From the NCBI GenBank assembly GCA_944326695.1, contig CALVEZ010000001.1, positions 1-64,000 of the forward strand: DNA of 64,000 nt, read 5' to 3'. The position numbers and the translations under genes were made by a program. Shown piece after piece: positions 9,613 through 19,683 of this stretch (the stretch's first letter is position 1; each line of letters begins with the position of its first letter). Source of the DNA: Candidatus Bilophila faecipullorum (GTDB taxonomy: Bacteria; Desulfobacterota; Desulfovibrionia; Desulfovibrionales; Desulfovibrionaceae). The notes below the pieces were generated by a model. The model was not told where the DNA came from. It did not search any database and saw only the letters and a list, made by a program, of their open reading frames with translations.

Positions 9613-11151
9613 ATGCCATCCTCTCACAGGGTTTCTCACCCACGTCCCAGCTCACACCTCACTCTCCATCGCGGTATTCTCTATTTCCGCATTCTTGTTC
9701 CCAACCATCTGCAATCATTGATTGGAAAATGTGAGATCAGGCGTTCTCTGAATGGTCTGGACAGTCGAACCGCACGCTCCAAAGCGCTGCGGCTCTCGCT
9801 CGTTGCCCAACACTTTTTTGCCCTGTCCGAAGACCTGGTCGAAGAACGGATACATTCCGTGCAGGATAATATCTCACAGCAATTTGGTATTACAAAAGAA
9901 AACATCAAATCTGTGGGTACATTCCTGTTCGATTCCACACTGAAAAGAGACCTGTCCCCAGCTTCCCTGACCCTCTTGCTTCCCTCTTTTCTGAGGGAAC
10001 AAAAGGGAACGCTTTCCGTCAAAATGTTTTCTGAAAAGGCTGCTCCTGTCCGCAAAAACCCCATACAGGACAAAGCCCCTGCCGTCAGACAAGGAAGCAA
10101 TATCCTTACCAGGTCAGCTGAAAAAACACGCCGCAGGATCAGACTGGAAGGGAAAAAGGAACTCCCCAGTCTCAGGGACGCTTTTGATGCCTACGTCAAA
10201 GCCAAGACGCTCACATGGTCAGCCGCAAGCGCCAAGGACATTCCTCCTCAGGTTCGCCAGTTCGTGGAAATCGTGAGAGAGCTGGAGCACGGTCGGGATA
10301 TCTGCGTGGATGAGCTTTCCCGCGAGCACATCCGAAGCTACTTCGATACGCTGAAACACCTGCCCTGCCGCCTTTGCGGGCAGAGGCAGTATGCGGGCAA
10401 GGGCTGGCTCCAGCTTGCCGATATGGGCCGCTCCGGGCAGATCGAACGGCTTTTAAGCGTGAAGACGATGGAAGTCCGACAGACAAACGTGCGGAGTTTC
10501 GTCAACTGGTGCGAGCTGGAGTATCGCGGAGCTGTACAGGCCAAATACGTGAACTCAGGGTTCCCTAAGGTTCTCTCCGACAAGGACATCAGACGAAAAG
10601 GCGTGAAACGTGAATCGTTCACACAAGATGAGCTGAAAGCCCTTTTCGGGGACATGGGAAAGTACGTTCAGGCAACGGAAGGCGTATCGTCACGCTTCTG
10701 GGCTCCATTGGTTGCGCTGTATTCAGGAATGCGGCTGGAAGAGATTTGTCAGCTCCACCTTTCCGACATCGTGAAGGAGGATGGAGTGCTGTGCTTCTCC
10801 ATCAATGAGGAAAGCGGGGGCTCCGGGTATGTGAAGCACGTCAAGAGTTCAGCCGGTATCCGCAAGGTGCCTGTCCATCCTCATTTGTGGGATGAACTCA
10901 GACTGGAGAAGTTCGTTACTTCCAGATGGGCGAACACTCCGAAGGAAAAGTACACATCGACTCTGCTTTTTCCTGATTTACAGGAAAGAGTAAACGCCGT
11001 GAACCATGCCACTGTGAAGCTCGGTTCCGCCCTGACGCACTGGTTCACGCGCTATCGTCGTTCCGTGGGAGTAGGTGGTCAACATGGTGAGCCGAGTACG
11101 GGAAAAATTTTTCCATTGAGCCCCACACATGAAAACACCTCCCGCCCCTGA
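9613..11151 (+). CDS. Tyrosine recombinase, C-terminally truncated
   Basis: 512 aa. GGAG 8 bases upstream supports the ATG at 9613. The N-terminal part is phage-integrase-like (HRGILYFRILVPNHLQSLIG); the catalytic domain begins near residue 330, with the first Arg in ALYSGMRLEEICQL and the Lys of IRKVPVHP. The sequence then departs from the family: after RRSVGVGGQHGEPS there is only an unrelated short tail, and the HxxR, second His/Trp and Tyr nucleophile are absent. A strong terminator begins within the last codons. It is probably inactive, having lost its 3' end at an island junction. Confidence 0.8.
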   Translation: MPSSHRVSHPRPSSHLTLHRGILYFRILVPNHLQSLIGKCEIRRSLNGLDSRTARSKALRLSLVAQHFFALSEDLVEERIHSVQDNISQQFGITKENIKSVGTFLFDSTLKRDLSPASLTLLLPSFLREQKGTLSVKMFSEKAAPVRKNPIQDKAPAVRQGSNILTRSAEKTRRRIRLEGKKELPSLRDAFDAYVKAKTLTWSAASAKDIPPQVRQFVEIVRELEHGRDICVDELSREHIRSYFDTLKHLPCRLCGQRQYAGKGWLQLADMGRSGQIERLLSVKTMEVRQTNVRSFVNWCELEYRGAVQAKYVNSGFPKVLSDKDIRRKGVKRESFTQDELKALFGDMGKYVQATEGVSSRFWAPLVALYSGMRLEEICQLHLSDIVKEDGVLCFSINEESGGSGYVKHVKSSAGIRKVPVHPHLWDELRLEKFVTSRWANTPKEKYTSTLLFPDLQERVNAVNHATVKLGSALTHWFTRYRRSVGVGGQHGEPSTGKIFPLSPTHENTSRP

Positions 11152-11172
11152 ACCCGGGTGGGAGGCGTTTTC
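11132..11172. terminator. Strong bidirectional terminator
   Basis: A 16-bp stem with one mismatch (11132-11147 with 11156-11171), an A-run on the left and a T-run on the right. It separates the truncated integrase from the minus-strand binding-protein gene. Confidence 0.8.
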
Positions 11173-11333
11173 ACGCTTGTGTAACGGGAAAGAGGCTGTC
11201 CGCATTGCGTTTCTGTTGCCGTTTCACCCGGTTCCGGGTAAAAATGCCGGAAAGCCGGGTGAAACGGAATCGCCGCATCCCAAAGCCCTCTGCGGAAACG
11301 CCGCAAAAGCCTTCTTCCCATGTCTTCGGAGGA

Positions 11334-12368
11334 TTACTTGAGCCCCTTGAGGAAGCGGTCCGAGACGGCCTCGGGCGTGGCGTGCCGATGCGCCGTGTCG
11401 GGATTCATCTTCTCGGAAAAGGCCGCGATCTCGGCCAGCCATGCCTTCAGCGGGCTTTCCCCACCTTCCCCGAACAGGGCAAGCTGCTCTTCCAGAGAAA
11501 AAACGGGATGCTCCCGCAGTTCGGCAACGGCGTCGGCCTCGGAAAATTTTTTGCCCATCCACGCCTCCGCGAAGCGGACATAGGCTGGAGCCAGTGCTTC
11601 CGGGCCCTGCGCCTTGATCTCGTCCACAACGCGCAGGTAAACCCTTAAAAACGCACGTACGGCGTCCGGATTCTTTTCCGTGAACGCACGATCCGCGACA
11701 AGGAGCACGGGCTGTGTTGCACCGCAATCCTGCGAATGCGCCGCAACTTTGAACCCGAACGTTTCGGCTTCGCGGATGAACGGCGACCAGACGGCGAGGA
11801 TATCGCCGTACCCGTTCTTGAACGCGCCGAGGGCGGGTGTCGGTTCCAGTTCCTCGATCTTGACGTCCTTCTCCTCAAGCCCGAGCGCGGCGAGCCATTT
11901 GTCGAGCAGATAGCGGGCCGATGTTTTTTTGGGGCACAGGATGAGCTTGCCCTTGACGGATTCGGGCGTCCCGAAGACATTCGGGAAATCGGGATTGAAT
12001 CCCTTTTCCGCAAGGATCGGGCTGTCGGGGCGGGTCAGGATCATGTTGGCCGAAGATTCGTCGTTGGCGATGGCAATCACTTCCACCTGATCGCTCATGG
12101 TGGCCTGCATGGCTGGAACCGCCCCGCAACCGGCGATGGCCCAATCGTAGGCCCTGACGTTTTCGATGAGGCTCTTGCCGGAATCGAACCGGAGCATGAT
12201 GATGTCCAATCCGGCTTCCTTGTCCCAGCCTTTTTCCTTTGCGTACCATGTCAAAAACGCCTCGTGCTCGCCAAGCCATGCCGTACGAAGGGTTTGGGAC
12301 AGGGAGGGCGACGACTGAAACAGGCTGCCGAAAAGCGCGCATACTGCAAACAGTGTCTTGAATCGCAT
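11334..12368 (-). CDS. ABC-type nitrate/sulfonate/taurine-like binding protein
   Basis: 344 aa with a signal peptide ([17 protein letters not shown], cleavage near residue 24). The fold resembles the NrtA/SsuA/TauA family: the opening [21 protein letters not shown] and later [20 protein letters not shown] are typical of these periplasmic proteins. No ABC permease or ATPase gene is adjacent, so it is an orphan that must share a membrane complex or act as a sensor. It is divergent from the PrpR-like activator. The ligand is not determined; small anions or organosulfonates are the family norm. Confidence 0.75.
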   Translation of the reverse strand: MRFKTLFAVCALFGSLFQSSPSLSQTLRTAWLGEHEAFLTWYAKEKGWDKEAGLDIIMLRFDSGKSLIENVRAYDWAIAGCGAVPAMQATMSDQVEVIAIANDESSANMILTRPDSPILAEKGFNPDFPNVFGTPESVKGKLILCPKKTSARYLLDKWLAALGLEEKDVKIEELEPTPALGAFKNGYGDILAVWSPFIREAETFGFKVAAHSQDCGATQPVLLVADRAFTEKNPDAVRAFLRVYLRVVDEIKAQGPEALAPAYVRFAEAWMGKKFSEADAVAELREHPVFSLEEQLALFGEGGESPLKAWLAEIAAFSEKMNPDTAHRHATPEAVSDRFLKGLK

Positions 12369-12498
12369 AACAGGTTCCTTTGTGTTGAATGTTGTAAACC
12401 GGGCTCAGGCCCGGATGCCACCCGTCCATAAGCAAAAAGCGTTCCTACCCCTCACATCCCGGCGCCGGGGAACGAGGCAGGGCGCACAGGGAAAAGAG

Positions 12499-14463
12499 AT
12501 GTTCCCGCAGTACGAATTTCAAATGACCCTCATCGCGCCCTACAAGGGCCTCGATGCCCGGATTTTCAGACAAGTCGCCAAAAATCTGCGCTGCCGCATC
12601 AAATTCATGGATATGGCCTTCGACGAGGCCATCGAAGCGGCGAAACGCCTCTCCCCGGATACCTGCGACGTCGTCCTCAGCCGCGGCGTCACCGTGGACG
12701 TCGTCAAACAGAATTCCTCCATACCCGTCGTGCCCATCGACTTCTCCGCATGGGATCTCCTGCAGGCGCTCCAGCCCTATGCGGGGCATGTCCGGAACGT
12801 CGCGTTCTTTCGGTACTCCACCCCGCTGCCCGGTCTCTCCAGCGTGGAAAAAGCCCTTGGCATGAGAATCAAGGAACACCTTTACGGCTCCAAAAACGAG
12901 ATGCACCTCCGGCTCATCCAGCTGAATCCCGCCGACGTGGAGCTCTTCGTCGCACGCGGGACGCTCGTATGCCAATGGGCCACTGCAGCGGGGTTCCCCA
13001 CGCTTGAGATCATCGACGGCGAAATATCCGCCAAGCGGACGCTCCTTGAGGCGGTCAACGTCGCCCGCGCCCGTCGGTCCGAACGCCAGCGCACCGCGCG
13101 CTTCGGAGCCATCCTCGACGCTATCGATGAGGGCATCGTGGTGTACAACGCACAGGGCAAAGTGAACCTCATCACCCCCTCGGCGGAATCCCTCCTCAAC
13201 TGCACGAAAAAAGAAGCCCTCGGAGAGCACATCCGGACCGTTATGCCCGGCGTCTTCTCTCCCGGCAGGCTGGCGGGCGACAAGGCGGAACATGGGCGCG
13301 TCCACGACATCCGGGGTACCACCCTCGTCATCAACCGCGTGCCCATCCTTTTCCAAGGGCAGAACGTGGGGACGGTCTGCTCCATATCCGACGCCCGGCG
13401 CATCTACAAAGCGGAGGCAAAGCTCCGCAACAAACTAAAATCAAAAGGTTTTACCACGCGCTACTCGTTTGGGGACATCCGTACCCGCTCCCCGCACGTG
13501 CGGCATCTCAAAGAGCTTGGCGTACTCTACGCCTCCACGGACGCCAACCTGCTCATCTGCGGGGAATCCGGCACGGGCAAGGAACTGTTCGCCCAAAGCA
13601 TCCACGCCGCCAGCCTGCGCAAAGACAGGCCGTTCGTGGCCGTGAACTGTGCCGCCATCCCCGAAGGGCTGCTGGAAAGCGAGCTTTTCGGCTATGAGGA
13701 AGGCGCGTTTACCGGCGCGAGGCGGCAGGGCAAGGCGGGCATGTTCGAGCTGGCCCACACCGGAACCCTGTTCCTCGACGAAATCGGGGACTTGCCGCTT
13801 ACCCTTCAGGGGCGGCTGCTGCGCGTGCTTCAGGAACGGGAATTGGTACGCGTGGGCGGGACGCAGGTGATCCCCCTCGACGTACGCATCCTGTGCGCCA
13901 CGCATCAGGATCTCCGCCAGCTTGTGGCAAAGGAACGGTTCCGGGCGGACCTTTTTTACCGCCTCAACGTGCTCTCTTTGCGCCTCCCACCGCTCAGGGA
14001 GAGGCTTGAGGATATTGTGGATCTCGCCGTTTCCCATCTGAGGGAACATCTCGACGAGCCTCCGGCGGAAAGCCTGCTCGTCTCCCAGCTTGAGCGGCCC
14101 CTGCTGCGCCATCCGTGGCCCGGCAACATCCGCGAACTGCTCAGCCTCATGGAACGCATGGCGATCGTAGCCAACCACATGGCCGAAGTGACGGACTGGG
14201 AACAATTGCTTTTGTCCCTATGGGAAGATCCGCCTCTGGAGGAGTCCCCCATAACGCCGAGCCTCCCCCAAGAGCCCGAGGATTTGCCGCCTCTTACCCT
14301 CAGGAGCCACATGGCGCGGGAAGAGGCCCGGTTCATCCGGCAAGCCGTCGCCCGGTGCGAAGGGGATATGGGCAAGGCCGCCCACCTTCTCGGCATCAGC
14401 CGGATGACGTTGTGGCGCAAGCTTCAAGGGCTTGCGGAAACAAATGCGGAACATTCCGAGTAA
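12499..14463 (+). CDS. PrpR-like sigma-54-dependent activator
   Basis: 654 aa from the ATG at 12499 (GGGAAAAGAG upstream). Domains: PrpR_N ligand-sensing domain (about 5-190), PAS domain (about 203-300), AAA+ domain with Walker A GESGTGKE (355-362), sigma-54 contact loop GAFTGA (402-407) and Walker B LFLDEIGD (about 424-431), and a Fis-type HTH at the end ([20 protein letters not shown]). It opens sigma-54 promoters when its sensor binds an effector. The likely target is tctCBA just downstream, which has a palindrome and a -24/-12-like element in its leader; this link is inferred. Confidence 0.92.
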   Translation: MFPQYEFQMTLIAPYKGLDARIFRQVAKNLRCRIKFMDMAFDEAIEAAKRLSPDTCDVVLSRGVTVDVVKQNSSIPVVPIDFSAWDLLQALQPYAGHVRNVAFFRYSTPLPGLSSVEKALGMRIKEHLYGSKNEMHLRLIQLNPADVELFVARGTLVCQWATAAGFPTLEIIDGEISAKRTLLEAVNVARARRSERQRTARFGAILDAIDEGIVVYNAQGKVNLITPSAESLLNCTKKEALGEHIRTVMPGVFSPGRLAGDKAEHGRVHDIRGTTLVINRVPILFQGQNVGTVCSISDARRIYKAEAKLRNKLKSKGFTTRYSFGDIRTRSPHVRHLKELGVLYASTDANLLICGESGTGKELFAQSIHAASLRKDRPFVAVNCAAIPEGLLESELFGYEEGAFTGARRQGKAGMFELAHTGTLFLDEIGDLPLTLQGRLLRVLQERELVRVGGTQVIPLDVRILCATHQDLRQLVAKERFRADLFYRLNVLSLRLPPLRERLEDIVDLAVSHLREHLDEPPAESLLVSQLERPLLRHPWPGNIRELLSLMERMAIVANHMAEVTDWEQLLLSLWEDPPLEESPITPSLPQEPEDLPPLTLRSHMAREEARFIRQAVARCEGDMGKAAHLLGISRMTLWRKLQGLAETNAEHSE

Positions 14464-14498
14464 CAATATTGATACAAAAATTAACAAATATGGTATGA

Positions 14499-14516
14499 TG
14501 TAACATTTTTGTTACA
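14499..14516. promoter_or_regulatory. Palindrome, candidate activator site
   Basis: Perfect inverted repeat TGTAACA/TGTTACA with a 4-base spacer, about 65-75 bases upstream of the -24/-12-like element: a suitable enhancer position for the sigma-54 activator encoded just before it. Confidence 0.5.
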
Positions 14517-14577
14517 GCCAATGCCGCCTTTTTCCCTTTCCATATACCAATAAACGGCGATTTCCCTTCAAATGGGC

Positions 14578-14593
14578 TGGCATATTTTTTGAT
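14578..14593 (+). promoter_or_regulatory. Candidate sigma-54 promoter of tctCBA
   Basis: TGGCAT, 5 bases, TTGAT. The GG at 14579-14580 is 10 bases from the -12 position, the canonical spacing; the -12 element reads GA instead of GC, so it is weak or variant. Confidence 0.45.
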
Positions 14594-14693
14594 ATAATGT
14601 CTCTCAAGAGCCTTTCGGCACAATGCCGTCGGCGCGCTGGAAGGGGCAGTCCCCTGCCCATGTCCCCCACACAATCAGAAGGATGGAGTTGCC

Positions 14694-15692
14694 ATGAAGA
14701 AAAGCATCATCGCCTCGTTGCTCATCGCCTGTTCCCTGTTTATCGGCGGCAACACGGATGCCCGGGCGGAATACCCCTACGACAAGCCCATCAACATCAT
14801 CGTGCCCTTCGGCCCCGGAGGCGGCGTCGACATCGCGGCGCGCATCCTCGCCGACTACTTCCAGCAGAACTACAACATCACCATCAACGTCGTGAACAAG
14901 CCCGGCGGCGCACAGGCCATCGGCATCAATGAAATGCTCCGCGCCCGTCCAGACGGCTATACCCTCGCCTTCCCCGGCTTCAGCGCCCTCGCTACCACCC
15001 CCAAGCTCACCAACGTGGGGTATACCCTCAAGAACATCAAGCCCGTCGCCCACATCGCCAGCATGGAATGCGTGCTGAGCACCAACAAGAGCTCCGGCAT
15101 CGACACGTGGGAAAAGTTCCTCCAGACCGCCGAAAAGGACCCCGACGGGACCGTCTACGGGACCACAGGCTCCATCTCCACGCAGCGTCTGTATATGACC
15201 AAGCTGACCGACCGCTTCCACGGCGATTTCAAGATCCGCCATACCGCCTATACCAGCGGCCATGAAGTGAGCACCGCCCTGCTCGGCAAGCACATCACCG
15301 CCGGTTTCCAGGTCCCGGCCAACATCCTGCCCTATGCCAACTCCGGCGACTTCAACGTCATCGCCATCTCCCGCAAGGAACGCCGCGCCGATCTACCCAA
15401 TACGCCAACCTTCCGCGAGCTGTACGCCGACAAGATGACCCCCGCGGACGAGAAGTGGATCGATCTCGGCGCGTGGCACGGCCTCGTCGTGTCCAGCAAG
15501 GTCAAGGACGATCGCATCGCCGCGCTCGAACCCCTCATCGAAAAGGCCATGAAGGACCCCGAAGTCATCGAAAAATTCAACAAAATCGGCCTTGATACCG
15601 GGTATCTCCCCGCCAAGGAATTCGGAGAGCTTATCCAGTCGTCCTCGGACCTCGCCGACGAAGTGCTGGCCGGGCGCAAGTCGCTTGACTAA
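14694..15692 (+). CDS. tctC: TTT transporter periplasmic binding protein
   Basis: 332 aa with a signal peptide (MKKSIIASLLIACSLFIGG). It has the classic TctC/Bug signature: NIIVPFGPGGGVDIAARIL near 33-52, then NKPGGAQAIG. It captures a carboxylate in the periplasm and delivers it to TctAB. It is followed by tctB, tctA and an amidohydrolase on the same strand, which hints that the imported ligand, or an amide or ester of it, is hydrolysed in the cell. The ligand itself is unknown because Bug proteins bind many carboxylates. Confidence 0.92.
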   Translation: MKKSIIASLLIACSLFIGGNTDARAEYPYDKPINIIVPFGPGGGVDIAARILADYFQQNYNITINVVNKPGGAQAIGINEMLRARPDGYTLAFPGFSALATTPKLTNVGYTLKNIKPVAHIASMECVLSTNKSSGIDTWEKFLQTAEKDPDGTVYGTTGSISTQRLYMTKLTDRFHGDFKIRHTAYTSGHEVSTALLGKHITAGFQVPANILPYANSGDFNVIAISRKERRADLPNTPTFRELYADKMTPADEKWIDLGAWHGLVVSSKVKDDRIAALEPLIEKAMKDPEVIEKFNKIGLDTGYLPAKEFGELIQSSSDLADEVLAGRKSLD

Positions 15693-15754
15693 CGAATACC
15701 GGGGCGGAGCGCGGGTGCGCCCCGCCCTTCCTTTTCACGACGAGGGGTCGCTTC

Positions 15755-16234
15755 ATGAAAAATAAGACGGATTTCTTTATCGGCTTGGCGCTGCTCGCCT
15801 TCTGCTGCGTCATGGGATACCAGATACACTTGATCCCGGAACCCGCAGCGCTCGACTTCTTCTCGGCGGGTTCGTTCCCGATGGGCGTCACGATCGCCTT
15901 GGCCCTGCTCTCGCTTGTCCTCGTGGCAAGGGCCGTCTTGGGCAGGGATGAAAGCGCAGCCTGCTGGCCTGAAAGGAAGCTCGCCGTCAAAATCGGACTG
16001 ATGGCCGCGTGGATTCTCATCTATGTCATCGGGTTCATTTTCCTCGGGGAATACGCCTACGACGCCGAGTGGCCCGAAGGCACGGGCTTCGTCATCTCCA
16101 CGCTGGTTTTCCTCTCTGGGGCGCAGGTGCTGACCGGATACCGCAATCCCTTCTACATCTCTCTTATTTCCGCCGGGATATCAGCCTTCCTGTATGCCGT
16201 GTTCGCCATCTTCTTCAAAGTCCCTCTTCCCTAA
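15755..16234 (+). CDS. tctB: TTT transporter small membrane subunit
   Basis: 159 aa, about four membrane segments (9-27, 40-62, 80-103, 118-157). It opens with KNKTDFFIGLALLAFCCVMG, typical of TctB. It pairs with TctA in the inner membrane. It lies between tctC and tctA with short spacers, preceded by GACGAGGGG as ribosome binding site. Length and hydropathy fit the family; sequence conservation in TctB is low, so context carries much of the assignment. Confidence 0.88.
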   Translation: MKNKTDFFIGLALLAFCCVMGYQIHLIPEPAALDFFSAGSFPMGVTIALALLSLVLVARAVLGRDESAACWPERKLAVKIGLMAAWILIYVIGFIFLGEYAYDAEWPEGTGFVISTLVFLSGAQVLTGYRNPFYISLISAGISAFLYAVFAIFFKVPLP

Positions 16235-16248
16235 AAAGGCGGTACTCC

Positions 16249-17742
16249 ATGTTCGATATGTTCATGACAGCCTTCAGTTCGGCCTGTAGTCTGGAAGCCC
16301 TCATCGCCAACTTCATCGGCGTGGCGCTCGGCATCGTCTTCGGCGCGCTGCCAGGCCTCACCGCCGTCATGGGCGTGGCCCTGCTCATTCCCTTGACCTT
16401 CGGCTTCCCCGCCGTCATCGCCTTTTCCTCCCTGCTCGGCATGTACTGCGGCGCAATCTACGCGGGCAGCATCACCGCCATCCTCGTCGGCACTCCGGGC
16501 ACGGCGGCCGCCGCCGCGACCATGCTCGAAGGGCCGCAGTTCACCGCCCGCGGGGAATCGCTCAAGGCGCTCGAAATGACCACCATCGCCTCCTTCATCG
16601 GCGGCATCTTCTCCTGCCTTGTGCTGGCCACGGTCGCCCCCCAGCTCGCACACTTCGCCCTCGACTTCAGCGCCCCGGAATATTTCTCCCTCGGCATCTT
16701 CGGCCTGACCATTGTAGCGACGCTGTCCGAAGGCGCGCTACTTAAGGGCTGCATCGCGGCGCTGCTCGGCATGCTCATCTCCATGATCGGCATGGACCCG
16801 CTTTCCGGCAACCTGCGCATGACCTTCGACTCGCCCAACCTCATCAACGGCGTATCCCTCGTCCCGGCGCTCGTCGGCCTGTACGCCCTGTCGCAGGTGC
16901 TGATCACGGTTGAAGACGTGTTCATGGGCCGCAAGCTCTCCACTGCCGAAATCTCGCGCAAGCGCATGCCCCTTTCCGAAATCTGGACAAACCGGGCCGC
17001 CCTGCTCCGCGGCTCGATCATCGGCACGTTCATCGGCATCGTCCCGGCCACGGGCTCGGGCACGGCCTCATTCGCGGCCTACAGCGAAACCAAGCGCCAT
17101 TCAAAGCATCCCGAACTTTTCGGCAAGGGCTCCATTGAAGGCATCGCGGCCACGGAATCCGCCAACAACGCCGTCACCGGCGGCGCGCTCATCCCCTTGC
17201 TGACCCTCGGCGTGCCCGGCGACGTGGTCACGGCGATCATGCTCGGCGCGCTTATGATCCAGGGCATGACTCCCGGTCCGCTGCTGTTCCAGGAACAGGG
17301 CACGCTCGTCTACAGCATTTTCATCGCCCTGTTCGTTTCCAACGTCTTCATGCTGCTTCTGGGCTACTACGCGGTGCGCCTGTTCGCCAAGGTCGTGCTC
17401 ATTCCCGGCGGCATCCTCATGCCCCTCGTCACCACCCTGTGCGTGGTGGGCGGCTACGCCCTGAACAACTCCAACTTCGACCTCGCCGTCATGGCCGGTT
17501 TCGGGTTGCTCGGCTACATCATGACCAAGGCGCGCTTCCCGCTCGCCCCCCTGCTCCTCGCCATGATCCTCTCCGGAATCATCGAAACCAACTTCCGCAG
17601 GGCGCTCAGCATCTCCAATCAGGATTTCTCCGTATTCTTCACCCGTCCGGTCTGCGCGGCGTTCCTCGCCATCAGCCTCTTCATCCTGTTCAACCTGCTC
17701 TGGAAGGAATGGAAGAAGTACCGCGCCGCCAGCGCCGCCTGA
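16249..17742 (+). CDS. tctA: TTT transporter large membrane subunit
   Basis: 497 aa from the ATG at 16249 (AAGGCGGT upstream). Multi-spanning TctA permease with the family motifs GIVFGALPGLTAVMGVALL near 28-47, MYCGAIYAGSITAILVGTPG near 65-84 and, in the second repeat, GIVPATGSGTASFAAYSETK. It forms the sodium- or proton-coupled channel for the substrate bound by TctC. It is immediately followed by the amidohydrolase gene in the same apparent operon. Confidence 0.93.
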   Translation: MFDMFMTAFSSACSLEALIANFIGVALGIVFGALPGLTAVMGVALLIPLTFGFPAVIAFSSLLGMYCGAIYAGSITAILVGTPGTAAAAATMLEGPQFTARGESLKALEMTTIASFIGGIFSCLVLATVAPQLAHFALDFSAPEYFSLGIFGLTIVATLSEGALLKGCIAALLGMLISMIGMDPLSGNLRMTFDSPNLINGVSLVPALVGLYALSQVLITVEDVFMGRKLSTAEISRKRMPLSEIWTNRAALLRGSIIGTFIGIVPATGSGTASFAAYSETKRHSKHPELFGKGSIEGIAATESANNAVTGGALIPLLTLGVPGDVVTAIMLGALMIQGMTPGPLLFQEQGTLVYSIFIALFVSNVFMLLLGYYAVRLFAKVVLIPGGILMPLVTTLCVVGGYALNNSNFDLAVMAGFGLLGYIMTKARFPLAPLLLAMILSGIIETNFRRALSISNQDFSVFFTRPVCAAFLAISLFILFNLLWKEWKKYRAASAA

Positions 17743-17767
17743 TCCCGCACCCCTTATGAGGCCAGCC

Positions 17768-19408
17768 ATGCAACAAGCGACTCACATCTACCGGAACGGC
17801 ACCATCCTGACGATGGATTCCCGCTGCTCCATCGTTTCCTGCCTTGCCGTATCCGGCGAAACCATCCTTGCCGTGGGCTCGGAAGCCGAAGTGGCCCCGT
17901 TCCAGGGCCCCGAAACTCATATCGTCGATCTCGGCGGACGGTTCATGATGCCGGGCTTCTACGACTGCCACAGCCATTTCATGCGCGCGGGCATGTACAA
18001 CAAATACTATCTCGACGTGAATTCCCATCCCATCGGGGACGTGAGGACGCACAGCGACATCCGCCGCAAGGTACGCGAAGCCCTTTCGGGTATGCCCGCC
18101 GGGGAATGGCTGCTCTGCGCGGGGTATGACGATACCGCCGTTGCCGAAGAGCGGCATTTCACGCTTGCCGAACTGGACGCGATGGCCCCGGATCACCCGC
18201 TGTTCCTGCGCCACATCTCCGGGCATCTGGCCCTGTGCAACAGCAAGGCGTTTGAAGCAGCCGGGATCACGGATGAAACCCTGAATCCGTCGGGCGGCGT
18301 GTTCCGGCATGACGGCAACGGCCGCCTCACCGGATTGGTGGAGGAACCCGCCGCAATGGAGATGGTCCTGGCGGCCTCCCCGCAGATGACCGAGGAAAAA
18401 TGGCTCGGCGCGGTGGAACGGGCTACCGACGACTATGTCGCCAAGGGCGTGACGACCGCCCACGACGGCGGCGTCACCACGGCCATGTGGAAAAACTACA
18501 TGACCGCCCACAAACGGGGGATGCTCAAAAACCGCGTCCAGCTTCTGCCCAAGCACGGCTGGTTCGACTTCTCGCTGGCCCCCACCGTGCAATGCGGCAC
18601 GCCCCTGACCAAGGACGGCCTGCTCAGCATGGGCGCTGTGAAACTGTTTCAGGACGGGAGCCTCCAAGGGTACACCGGCTATCTGAGCAATCCCTACCAT
18701 TCGCTGCCGGACGCCATCTCCGACGGGTCATGGCGCGGATACCCCATCTACAATCCCCGTGAACTCGTCAACATCGTTACCCGCTACCACGAAGAGGGCT
18801 GGCAGGTCGCCATCCACGGCAACGGCGACGCGGGCATCGAAGACATCCTCAACGCCTTTGAGGAAGCGCAAAAGGCGTACCCCCGGGCCAACGCGCGGCA
18901 CATCATCATCCATTGCCAGACCGTCCGCGAGGATCAGCTCGACCGCATCAAACGGCTCGGCGTGGTTCCATCCTTCTTCACCGTACACACCTATTACTGG
19001 GGCGACCGCCATCGGGACATCTTCCTCGGGAAAGCCCGCGCATCCCGGATCGATCCGCTGCGGAGCGCCCTGAAACGCGGCATCCCCTTCACTTCCCACA
19101 ACGACACCTCCGTCACGCCTATGGATCCGCTGCTCTCCGTCTGGTCGGCGGTCAACCGCCTCACCGGCAGCGGCAAGGTGCTCGGCGAGGATCAGACCGT
19201 CTCTGTGCTGGATGCCCTGAAAAGCGTCACCATATGGGGCGCCTACCAGTTCCATGAGGAACGCATGAAGGGCAACCTCGAGCCCGGCAAGCTCGCTGAT
19301 ATGGTCATCCTCGGCGAGAACCCGCTTGAAATCGCGCCCGAACGCATCAGGGACATCCCGATTCTGGCAACCCTGGTGGGCAACCGGCTCGTCTACGGTT
19401 CCCTGTAA
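17768..19408 (+). CDS. YtcJ-like metal-dependent amidohydrolase
   Basis: About 546 aa; the ATG at 17768 has GAGG just upstream (an ATG at 17756 is also in frame). Amidohydrolase_3 family: strand YRNGTILTMDS, metal-binding HxH in DCHSHF, AIHGNGDAGIEDIL, and C-terminal composite domain PGKLADMVILGENPLEI. Such enzymes hydrolyse amide or other C-N bonds using zinc. Its place directly after tctA suggests it processes the imported compound. The substrate cannot be told from sequence. Confidence 0.85.
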   Translation: MQQATHIYRNGTILTMDSRCSIVSCLAVSGETILAVGSEAEVAPFQGPETHIVDLGGRFMMPGFYDCHSHFMRAGMYNKYYLDVNSHPIGDVRTHSDIRRKVREALSGMPAGEWLLCAGYDDTAVAEERHFTLAELDAMAPDHPLFLRHISGHLALCNSKAFEAAGITDETLNPSGGVFRHDGNGRLTGLVEEPAAMEMVLAASPQMTEEKWLGAVERATDDYVAKGVTTAHDGGVTTAMWKNYMTAHKRGMLKNRVQLLPKHGWFDFSLAPTVQCGTPLTKDGLLSMGAVKLFQDGSLQGYTGYLSNPYHSLPDAISDGSWRGYPIYNPRELVNIVTRYHEEGWQVAIHGNGDAGIEDILNAFEEAQKAYPRANARHIIIHCQTVREDQLDRIKRLGVVPSFFTVHTYYWGDRHRDIFLGKARASRIDPLRSALKRGIPFTSHNDTSVTPMDPLLSVWSAVNRLTGSGKVLGEDQTVSVLDALKSVTIWGAYQFHEERMKGNLEPGKLADMVILGENPLEIAPERIRDIPILATLVGNRLVYGSL

Positions 19409-19683
19409 TTTCCCCGTCCCCAACGCACCGGGCAAAGGATGATCCCCCTTCCCCGCCCGGTGCGGTTTGGGGTTCCCCCGGCAGCACACTCGCCCATTCC
19501 TCCGGGCAGCCGCCGGGGGAACCAACCTCCATATAAGAACACCCCCTCAGTCAATCCGAGTGGGTATTCTTATCGTATGAAGGATAAGGGAGATTCTCCA
19601 TTCAGCCGCCGTCCAGCCGTAACCCGGACGCCACACAGAATCGGCATACCGGAACTTATGCGTGCCGCCCCATTTCGTATGCC

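Noticed and set aside
12445..13356. Long open frame opposite the PrpR-like gene
   Set aside because: Composition is the mirror of the real gene; no motifs or start signal.
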